Assembly (NCBI GenBank): GCA_003648225.1
Contig: QMOL01000047.1
Location: 1-12,782 of the forward strand
Reading direction: 5' to 3'
Length of the DNA stretch: 12,782 nucleotides
From: Chlamydiota bacterium
GTDB lineage: Bacteria > Auribacterota > UBA3054 > B51-G9
The notes beneath the pieces were generated by a model. It made no database searches. It saw only the letters and a program-made list of their open reading frames with translations, and was not told the DNA's origin. This document shows, piece after piece, positions 1 through 6,753 of the stretch. The first letter of the stretch is position 1. The number at the start of each line of letters is the position of its first letter. The position numbers were made by a program, and so were the translations under genes.

Positions 1-2423
1 ACTCACGAAATTTCTTCATATCCGCTATGGCAATACTTATTGTTTCTTTATCTTTTGCAGCAGGCAGCACACAATCTGATAATGTTATTGATAAAGAACA
101 GAACTTAGTTAATAATGTTGAAATGCAAAAAGGCGAAGCTCAAAATGAAGCACCATCTTCTTTTTGGGACAAAATGACTAGTATTTATCAGGAAAATGCT
201 AATAAGTCAAGCGTTGAAAATATCGACCTTAATGAACCCGAGACTAAGGAAATCGGTGAACAGGACGGATTTTGGACCCGTATCAAAAAAGCTTTCGCTT
301 ATAGCACTCAGCCTAAGAAAAGAAGTTCAAAACGTGATGCCGAAATTAACGTCTTGATGATTGAAGGACGGGAATACTATAGGAATGGCGAATACAGAAA
401 ATCTCTTAACACTTTTAAAGAAGTTGTTCAAAGAGATCCTTATAATATAACAGCAAGACGCTATATCAGAACCTGCCAGGAAGAATTAAATAAAATTACT
501 CTTGATGATTTTGATATCGTTAAAAAAGAACGCTTACAAGATTTAGCTAAAACATGGCTTATTAAATCAAGCCGCCAAAAAGAAATAGAAAGCGTTATTA
601 ACCAAACAGGCGGCCTCTCACAGAGACTTATTGATAAAAATATCGAACAAGTTATTCCTTCAATTCAGTTCGTTGATGCTCAGCTTCCTGTTGTATTCGA
701 ACATTTGTTCCAAATTAGCGATCCTAAAGTTTCTATTGTTACTGATCCTGAAGCTATTAAACAACTTGAAGAAGCTAAAAATGATACCATAACTCTTAAA
801 CTTTCAAATATTCCAATGATTGATGTTATTAAATATATTTGTAAAGTTAAAGGGCTTACATATCGCGTTGATGACAGCGCTGTTGTAATTAACAGTAAGG
901 CTAATGTTACCCTTAAAAGAAAAGTCTTTCAGTTGTCGCGAAGTCTTGATATGATTGATCTGCCTGATGTTGAAGGAAGTTCAAATAAGAAAGTAACGAA
1001 GTTGCTTGAAAAAATCGGTATCCCGACTACTGAAGGAGCAACAGTTACATATGACACCCGAAATAACAGACTTATTGTTAGAAATACTGATGCTAATCTT
1101 AAAATAATAGAAGAATTTATTAAAAGATTCAGCAAAACACCGTTTCAGGTTCAAATTCAATCAAGATTTGTTACTATTCGCAGCGATAATATGAGTCAAC
1201 TTGTTTTTAGACAGTTCCTTACAAAAAATTACAGATGGGACCGGAATTCTAAATACGGCGATAGATTCTATCTCACTGCTCCTAATGCGCAAAAAGAAAT
1301 GACGCCTGGACTTAGATATATCAGATCCTTTATGAACGAAAATACTTATAATCCTGTTGATTCTGCTTATAAAAGACCTAATTTGGTTTCTACCGGCGAT
1401 GCATACGAAGATTATATGCGTAAAAAAGCCCTTCGCCCTCAAATGCCGGGTTATCTTCAGAAAGGTGTTTATGATATTGAATCCGCTTATTCATCTATTG
1501 AACAGCAAAGAGCTTATGTCGTTGAACAGCAGCAAAAATCAAGCGCCGAATATAATGCTTATCAAAATATGGTTAAAACTTATTCACCGTTGATTGCGCA
1601 GGGCGGTCCGTTGGCTCCTGTTTATCAGCAGCAGCTTAACGATATGTACAGTTCTTATACAACAACTGTTTCCTCAGCTTATTTGCCGGGATTAAATACT
1701 TTAAGCACGTATAGGCAAAATTTGGATAAGATGAATGCTGAAGAAAAAACCGTTAATGACCCGCTTGGTAAAATATTCGATGTATCCGGTGTGATCGGTC
1801 CCGCAAAATATCGTTCGGTTATCTATGCGTTGGATAATGCTGAAGGCATTCATACTATTTTTGCTCCGGAAATTACTGTTCTTAACGGGCAACGCGGAGA
1901 AATCAAAAGCGTTATTACCTTGAGATACAACAAAACAATTGAAGAAGCTGAAGATCAGGACGTGGATGTTGGTGATGCGTATAGTGTTGTTTATGATTAT
2001 GCTGTTACTCCAAAAGAATGGGATTCAAGGGAATACGGAACGAGATTATATGTTACTCCGTCTGTTAAAGCCGACAATCAAACTATTGAACTGGATATTA
2101 ATCCTGAAGTTTCTGATTTAATCGGTTTCAGACAGTTTGTGTCTTCAAGAAATAATGTCTACGAATTACCTCAGTTCTTTGTTCAATCATTAAAAACAAC
2201 TGTGTTAGTTAATGATGGCGATACGATTGTTATGGGTGGGTTAATGCACGAGCAACTTGTTAAAACTAATGATAAAATACCAATTTTTGGTGACCTTCCA
2301 CTAATCGGGAGATTTTTCAGAGGTGAGTCTGAAGTATCAAAAAAATCAAACCTGTTGGTTTTCCTGACAGCTAAATTGATTGATCCGTCAGGACAGACCC
2401 GTCATATTGCTTCTGCTAAATAA
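1..2423 (+). CDS. Secretin (GspD/PilQ-type outer-membrane channel), 5' end outside window
   Basis: This is an outer-membrane secretin of the type II/III secretion and type IV pilus superfamily, which forms a multimeric gated pore. The first ATG in the window is at 27, but the frame is open back to base 3 and encodes Arg-Asn plus more hydrophobic residues before that ATG, so the true start and the signal-peptide n-region lie upstream. Numbering from the ATG at 27: signal-peptide core about 1-12; a TPR-like helical repeat about 105-157; an N0/STN-like domain about 210-290; a ring-building domain about 322-368; the secretin core starts at about 373. That core is split by a Tyr/Gln-rich stretch (about 405-575), then resumes at 584-785. 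The C-terminus has the hallmark VMGGL (735-739) and the IPIFGDLPLIGRFF signature (751-764). No type II or pilus genes adjoin it in the window. The fold is secure; the exact system it serves is not known. Confidence 0.88.
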   Translation, partial: SRNFFISAMAILIVSLSFAAGSTQSDNVIDKEQNLVNNVEMQKGEAQNEAPSSFWDKMTSIYQENANKSSVENIDLNEPETKEIGEQDGFWTRIKKAFAYSTQPKKRSSKRDAEINVLMIEGREYYRNGEYRKSLNTFKEVVQRDPYNITARRYIRTCQEELNKITLDDFDIVKKERLQDLAKTWLIKSSRQKEIESVINQTGGLSQRLIDKNIEQVIPSIQFVDAQLPVVFEHLFQISDPKVSIVTDPEAIKQLEEAKNDTITLKLSNIPMIDVIKYICKVKGLTYRVDDSAVVINSKANVTLKRKVFQLSRSLDMIDLPDVEGSSNKKVTKLLEKIGIPTTEGATVTYDTRNNRLIVRNTDANLKIIEEFIKRFSKTPFQVQIQSRFVTIRSDNMSQLVFRQFLTKNYRWDRNSKYGDRFYLTAPNAQKEMTPGLRYIRSFMNENTYNPVDSAYKRPNLVSTGDAYEDYMRKKALRPQMPGYLQKGVYDIESAYSSIEQQRAYVVEQQQKSSAEYNAYQNMVKTYSPLIAQGGPLAPVYQQQLNDMYSSYTTTVSSAYLPGLNTLSTYRQNLDKMNAEEKTVNDPLGKIFDVSGVIGPAKYRSVIYALDNAEGIHTIFAPEITVLNGQRGEIKSVITLRYNKTIEEAEDQDVDVGDAYSVVYDYAVTPKEWDSREYGTRLYVTPSVKADNQTIELDINPEVSDLIGFRQFVSSRNNVYELPQFFVQSLKTTVLVNDGDTIVMGGLMHEQLVKTNDKIPIFGDLPLIGRFFRGESEVSKKSNLLVFLTAKLIDPSGQTRHIASAK

Positions 2424-2445
2424 TTAAATATATAAACTTATGATA

Positions 2446-2465
2446 CGGCAGAGGCAACTCTGCCG
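2446..2465 (+). terminator. GC-rich hairpin after the secretin, possible terminator
   Basis: A perfect 8-bp stem (CGGCAGAG with CTCTGCCG) closes a GCAA tetraloop of the GNRA class, 22 bases after the secretin stop codon. Two more base pairs can form past a bulged G at 2466. The downstream sequence is only moderately T-rich, so it may be a weak intrinsic terminator or an mRNA 3'-end stabiliser. A second, AT-rich stem, CATCATA/TATGATG with an ATT loop, follows at 2479-2495. Confidence 0.5.
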
Positions 2466-2510
2466 GTAATCATTCTTACATCATAATTTATGATGCAAAA
2501 AGGGAATTGC

Positions 2511-2538
2511 TTGTCACAATTTATGTGATAAGTTTTTT
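2511..2538 (+). terminator. AT-rich hairpin with T-tract, candidate intrinsic terminator
   Basis: An 8-bp stem (2511-2518 with 2524-2531, one G-T wobble) with an ATTTA loop is followed directly by G and six T residues (2533-2538). This is the layout of a rho-independent terminator, though the stem is AT-rich and so not very stable. It would separate the secretin from the exonuclease operon. The symmetric stem could instead be an operator; I see no convincing promoter in the 42 bases between it and the next gene. Confidence 0.4.
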
Positions 2539-2573
2539 CTATCAAGATTCTTTCTTGGAATTGTCTATCTTTT

Positions 2574-3446
2574 GTGAAAACTACTTTACTTGTAGATGGT
2601 ATGGCGTTTGTTTATCGCGCCTATTTCGCTGTTCCGCCAATGGCTAACAGTGCTGGAATTCATACTAATGCCGTGTTCGGCTTTAATCTTATGCTTCAGC
2701 GTATGATTAATCAGGTTTCACCGGATTACATTGCTGTTCTCTTTGATACTCCGAAACCCACATTCAGACATGAACTGTTTCCGGAATATAAAGCGCAAAG
2801 ACCGCCAATGCCGGATGACCTTTCCGAACAGATTCCCTGGATTAAAGAGTTGATACGCGCTTTAAATATATCATGTCTTGAATATCCCGGATTTGAAGCT
2901 GATGACATTATTGGTACATTAGCTGTTACCGCGTCTGAAAAAAATTTTAATGTTCTTATTGCATCAGCTGATAAGGATTTATGCCAACTGGTCAACGAAA
3001 AAATCGCAATTCTTAGTGTTACCATGAAGTCTATGGATGTGATCGATTATATTGGCGTAACAGATAAATTCGGCGTTAGACCTGATCAAATTATCGATTA
3101 TCTTACTTTGGTAGGCGATACCGCCGATAACGTGCCGGGGGTGAAAAAAGTGGGTTGCAAAACAGCTAAATTATTATTGAATGAATTGGATTCTATTGAT
3201 AATATATATAATAATCTTGATAAACTTAAACCGGCTGTTAAAAATAGTTTTCAGGAAGCCGCCGGCAGTATTGACGCTTATAGAAACTTAATCAAAATAA
3301 ATTGCAATGTTCCTGTTAAGGAAAAATTTGATGATTTAATTGCCCGCGAACCTGATAACAATAAATTTTCAAAAATAATTGAATATCTTGGTTTTAGATC
3401 ATCAAAACGTAATATAAATACAGATATTCAACTCGAACTCTTTTGA
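2574..3446 (+). CDS. Stand-alone 5'-3' exonuclease (PolA N-terminal-like flap nuclease)
   Basis: This 290-residue protein matches the 5' nuclease domain of DNA polymerase I with no polymerase part. It would remove RNA primers and 5' flaps using metal ions. The acidic metal-binding set is visible: D8 in LLVDG, D58 in VLFDTP, E108/D110/D111 in FEADDIIG, D133/D135 in SADKD, and D182/D185 in GDTADNVPG. The last opens a helix-hairpin-helix region (about 182-201) that grips DNA. The Arg/Lys-rich arch segment HELFPEYKAQR (66-76) is present. The start is GTG with no clear Shine-Dalgarno site; it is preferred because the family N-terminus begins just before LLVDG. The stop overlaps the coaE start by one base, which implies coupled translation. 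The gene could be called xni/exo-like, but the symbol is not secure. Confidence 0.9.
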   Translation: MKTTLLVDGMAFVYRAYFAVPPMANSAGIHTNAVFGFNLMLQRMINQVSPDYIAVLFDTPKPTFRHELFPEYKAQRPPMPDDLSEQIPWIKELIRALNISCLEYPGFEADDIIGTLAVTASEKNFNVLIASADKDLCQLVNEKIAILSVTMKSMDVIDYIGVTDKFGVRPDQIIDYLTLVGDTADNVPGVKKVGCKTAKLLLNELDSIDNIYNNLDKLKPAVKNSFQEAAGSIDAYRNLIKINCNVPVKEKFDDLIAREPDNNKFSKIIEYLGFRSSKRNINTDIQLELF

Positions 3447-4078
3447 TGAATAACTCCTTGCCGACTATTATTATCGGTTTAACAGGTGGAATTGGATCCG
3501 GAAAATCTACCGCGGAATCGTTTTGTAATAATAAAGGAATTATTACTGCCGATTCTGATAAATGGGTTCATGAAATCTTAAAAAAAAATAAAACTGTAAT
3601 TCATGAGATTACTAATTATTTTATTCACTTTCATGGTATAAATCCGGCGCTTAATTCAGGTGAACTTGACAGAAAACTAATTGCATCAATTGCATTTAAA
3701 AATAAAAAAACCATCAAATTCCTGGAACAATTGATTCATCCGATCGTTAAACAAAAATCCGTTGAATGGATAATAAAACAACGCGATAATAATGTTCCTA
3801 TGGCCGTTATTATCGTTCCTTTACTGCTTGAAAGTAATATGAGCAAAATCGTAGATGTTGTTGTTGTTATTGCTTCTAAAGAAAAGATAAGAAAAAAACG
3901 TTTAAAAGAACACAGGGGATGGACTGATGAACAAATCTTATTGAGAATTGAAAATCAGTTTAGCGAAAAGGAAAGAATTAAGCAGGCAGATTATATTGTT
4001 GAAAATAACAATTCTATTGAAGAATTCAAAAATAATTTTTATTCAGTTCTTAATACAATAGAAAAAACTTTTAATTAA
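3446..4078 (+). CDS. coaE: Dephospho-CoA kinase
   Basis: CoaE catalyses the last step of coenzyme A synthesis, ATP-dependent phosphorylation of the ribose 3'-hydroxyl of dephospho-CoA, in the cytosol. The 210-residue length is typical. The P-loop GGIGSGKST is at residues 14-22. The acidic pair D36/D38 (ADSDK) stands where the family has its DAD motif, with Ser replacing the middle Ala. LIHPIV, the PLLLES lid-region segment and a C-terminal QADYIVEN stretch (family ADxxIxN) follow. I chose the ATG at 3446, whose A is the last base of the upstream TGA stop (TGATG). A TTG three bases earlier in the same frame is less likely. A run of nine A residues at 3580-3588 lies inside the gene without breaking the frame. 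Confidence 0.94.
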   Translation: MNNSLPTIIIGLTGGIGSGKSTAESFCNNKGIITADSDKWVHEILKKNKTVIHEITNYFIHFHGINPALNSGELDRKLIASIAFKNKKTIKFLEQLIHPIVKQKSVEWIIKQRDNNVPMAVIIVPLLLESNMSKIVDVVVVIASKEKIRKKRLKEHRGWTDEQILLRIENQFSEKERIKQADYIVENNNSIEEFKNNFYSVLNTIEKTFN

Positions 4079-4087
4079 ACATAAACG

Positions 4088-4095
4088 AAAGAAGG
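4088..4095 (+). promoter_or_regulatory. Shine-Dalgarno site that fixes the GTG start of rho
   Basis: AAAGAAGG ends seven bases before GTG at 4103. It supports that GTG as the rho start even though no ATG is available there. Confidence 0.6.
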
Positions 4096-4102
4096 TACAA
4101 TT

Positions 4103-5623
4103 GTGGCTACAAAAAAGACTACAAAAAAGACTACAAAAAAAACGGTGAAAAAAACAACGAAAAAATCAGCGAAAAAAACGTCGGGAAAAACAGCGAAAAA
4201 AATCGTAAAAAAAATTACAGAAAATATCACCGAAAGTAATATCGCCGAAAGTAATGTTATCGAAAATACTACGCCTGACGCGAAATCAGTTGATCATACC
4301 GACGATAATATCGCAAAGACTAATACCAACATGGGTGAAGATACAGCCATCGTTTTCGCGCGCGAGAATTCACTTAATATTGTGGAATTGCAGAAAAAAC
4401 CAATGACTGAGTTGATCGAAGTTGCCAGAAATTTGCAAATCTCTAATATAGGAAATCTTAAACGTCATCATCTTATTTTTGAAATCCTTAAAGCTCAAAC
4501 TAAAAAAGTCGGGTATATTTTTGGTGAAGGTGTGCTCGAAGTTTTACCTGATGGATTTGGTTTTCTCAGAATGCCTCATTATAATTATTTACCTTGTCCG
4601 GAAGATATTTATGTCTCACCATCTCAAATCAGACGCTTCGAACTGAAAACGGGCGATACTATTGCCGGTGTGTTCAGACCACCTAAAGACAAAGAAAAAT
4701 ATGTTGCTTTATTGAAAGTTGAAACTGTGAATAGCGATGTTCCCGATGAAAATAAAAATAAAATTCTGTTTGAAAATCTTACACCTTTGTATCCTGAAGA
4801 ACGTTACGTCCTCGAAAATGATTCCACCAAAATAACGACCAGGGTTATGGATTTAATGACTCCTATCGGTAAAGGACAGCGCGGACTGATCGTTGCACAG
4901 CCGCGTACAGGTAAAACTATCATCATGCAGGACATTGCGAATGCTATCACTAAAACTTCTCCGGAATCTACTCTTATTGTCTTACTTATTGATGAGCGTC
5001 CCGAGGAAGTTACTGATATGCAACGGAATGTTAAAGGTGAAGTCATCAGTTCAACTTTCGATGAACCGCCCGAACGGCATATTCAAGTTGCGGAAATGGT
5101 TATCGCAAAGGCAAAGCGTCTCGTCGAGCATAAACACGATGTGGTTATTCTTCTTGACAGTATTACACGTCTGGCCAGAGCTTATAATACTGTTCAGCCG
5201 GTAAGCGGGAAAATCCTTACCGGTGGTCTTGATGCTAATGCTCTTCATAAACCTAAACGTTTCTTCGGATCCGCCAGAAACTGTGAAGAGGGAGGTAGTC
5301 TTACTATTATTGCAACTGCTCTTATTGACACCGGAAGTAAAATGGATGATATTATTTTTGAAGAGTTTAAAGGAACAGGTAATATGGAATGTCACCTCGA
5401 TAGAAAACTTAGCGATAAACGCGTGTTTCCGGCTATTGATATTGAACGCTCAGGGACAAGAAGGGAAGAACTCCTTCTCCATCCTGACGAACTTTCAAAA
5501 ATATGGCTTCTCAGAAAAGCTCTTAGCGGAATGAGCCCAACCGAAAAAATGGAAACAATTATTGAACAAATGAAGAAAAGACAGTCTAACGCGGAATTCT
5601 TACTTTCTATTAGAGGTGAATAA
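4103..5623 (+). CDS. rho: Transcription termination factor Rho with lysine-rich N-terminal tail
   Basis: Rho is the hexameric RNA-dependent ATPase/helicase that ends transcription at unstructured C-rich RNA. At 506 residues it is about 85 longer than E. coli Rho (419). The extra length is N-terminal: residues 1-40 are Lys/Thr/Ala repeats (KKTTKK, KKTVKK), then an Asn/Ser/Asp-rich linker to about 88. The usual parts follow: helical N-terminal domain about 88-131; cold-shock-like RNA-binding domain about 136-210 with DGFGFLR (150-156); Walker A QPRTGKT (266-272); Walker B VVILLD (347-352) followed by SITRLARAYN; Q-loop region SGKILTGGLDANA (368-380); and R-loop region TGSKMDD to FKGTGNME (about 410-429). 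All key catalytic segments are intact. The stop is 11 bases before the PIN-TRAM start. Confidence 0.97.
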   Translation: MATKKTTKKTTKKTVKKTTKKSAKKTSGKTAKKIVKKITENITESNIAESNVIENTTPDAKSVDHTDDNIAKTNTNMGEDTAIVFARENSLNIVELQKKPMTELIEVARNLQISNIGNLKRHHLIFEILKAQTKKVGYIFGEGVLEVLPDGFGFLRMPHYNYLPCPEDIYVSPSQIRRFELKTGDTIAGVFRPPKDKEKYVALLKVETVNSDVPDENKNKILFENLTPLYPEERYVLENDSTKITTRVMDLMTPIGKGQRGLIVAQPRTGKTIIMQDIANAITKTSPESTLIVLLIDERPEEVTDMQRNVKGEVISSTFDEPPERHIQVAEMVIAKAKRLVEHKHDVVILLDSITRLARAYNTVQPVSGKILTGGLDANALHKPKRFFGSARNCEEGGSLTIIATALIDTGSKMDDIIFEEFKGTGNMECHLDRKLSDKRVFPAIDIERSGTRREELLLHPDELSKIWLLRKALSGMSPTEKMETIIEQMKKRQSNAEFLLSIRGE

Positions 5624-5634
5624 GGAGTTAAATT

Positions 5635-6753
5635 ATGTTTGTTATACTTAGAAGTATTATGCTTATCGGCTGTACTGTTGCCGGTGCTCTTATTGCCGCT
5701 ATGCTTAAATATGATACAAATGCTAATTTATTTCCTGAAACGGCAACTCCAATCATTATTCTTTTCGGAGCGCTTGCGGGTCTATTACTTGCTATTGTCG
5801 CGATTCTTACCGAGCTTTTCCTGCGCAGGTTATCTCTTCGTCATCTCGCGGTTATCATTGTCGGTCTTGCCTCGGGAGCTATTATTGCATGGTTGATCAC
5901 AAAACTTGTTTATCTCTTACCGCTGTACATTACAAATTATATTATTATACATCATGCTTATTTTTGTGCCGGGACATTCGCTCTCTATATCCTTTTTGTT
6001 TACATCGGTATTGTTGTCGCGATTCGCGGCAAAGACGAATTCAGTATCTTTATTCCTTATTATAAACGTAAGCGTGATAATTCTATGCGACCGATTGTTT
6101 TAGATACAAGCGCGATAATTGATGGCCGGGTAATTGAAATTTACAAAACCGGGTTTATGAAAAATAAAATCATCGTACCGGAATTCGTTTTGCATGAACT
6201 GCAAATTGTTTCTGATTCTCAAGTGCCGTTTACCAGATCAAAAGGACGACGCGGCTTGGAAACATTGAAAAAACTGCAGGAAGCTCCAAATATCTCGATT
6301 GAAGTTACTAATATTGATTACCCTGATATCGACGAAGTTGATGATAAATTGATGAAGCTTGCTAAAGAAATTGATGTTACTATTCTTACTACAGATTATA
6401 ACTTGCAGCAGGTGGCTCGTATTCAGCATATCCCGTGCATAAATGTTTTCGGACTTGTTAATGCTCTTAAAAACCCCTTTGTTCCCGGAGAAAGAATGAC
6501 CGTCAATGTTGTTAAAGAAGGATCTGAAATTAATCAGGGCGTCGGGTTTCTTAATGATGGTACTATGATCGTTATTACAAACGCAAGACCTTTTATCGGT
6601 AAACGCGCTGAAGTGGAATTGACATCTATGCTTCAAGGCGCTTCCGGAAGAATATTTTTCGCTGATATTGTTAAAGAGGACAAAAACTTCCCTTCTGTTT
6701 CTGAAGAAAAAAAACAAAATGAATATAATGGAAAGGGAAAAAAACGAAGTTGA
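5635..6753 (+). CDS. Membrane-anchored PIN-TRAM domain protein (YacL family)
   Basis: This 372-residue protein has the architecture of Bacillus YacL: four hydrophobic helices (about 4-24, 39-62, 70-95, 107-131), a PIN nuclease domain (about 152-275) and a C-terminal TRAM RNA-binding domain (about 282-346). PIN acidic residues are visible: D157 in VLDTSAIIDGR, E188 in LHELQ, D236/D237 in EVDDKL and D254 in LTTDYN. All four expected metal-binding positions are filled, so nuclease activity is plausible, but the substrate is unknown. The C-terminal tail is Lys/Glu-rich. A strong Shine-Dalgarno site (TAAGGAG, 5621-5627) overlaps the rho stop codon, so the two genes are translated in close succession. 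Its place directly after rho suggests an RNA-related role at the membrane; this is inference. Confidence 0.92.
   Translation: MFVILRSIMLIGCTVAGALIAAMLKYDTNANLFPETATPIIILFGALAGLLLAIVAILTELFLRRLSLRHLAVIIVGLASGAIIAWLITKLVYLLPLYITNYIIIHHAYFCAGTFALYILFVYIGIVVAIRGKDEFSIFIPYYKRKRDNSMRPIVLDTSAIIDGRVIEIYKTGFMKNKIIVPEFVLHELQIVSDSQVPFTRSKGRRGLETLKKLQEAPNISIEVTNIDYPDIDEVDDKLMKLAKEIDVTILTTDYNLQQVARIQHIPCINVFGLVNALKNPFVPGERMTVNVVKEGSEINQGVGFLNDGTMIVITNARPFIGKRAEVELTSMLQGASGRIFFADIVKEDKNFPSVSEEKKQNEYNGKGKKRS

Noticed and set aside
3443..3445. TTG start for coaE
   Set aside because: ATG at 3446, overlapping the previous stop as TGATG, is the more usual coupled start.
4804..5534. Several overlapping ORFs on both strands within rho
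   Set aside because: All lie inside the conserved Rho ATPase domain in other frames and show no independent coding signs.
6668..6718. TTG start adding 17 residues to the radical SAM protein
   Set aside because: The added Lys-rich residues are read out of the PIN-TRAM coding sequence in another frame and do not resemble the family; ATG 6719 or 6728 fits better.
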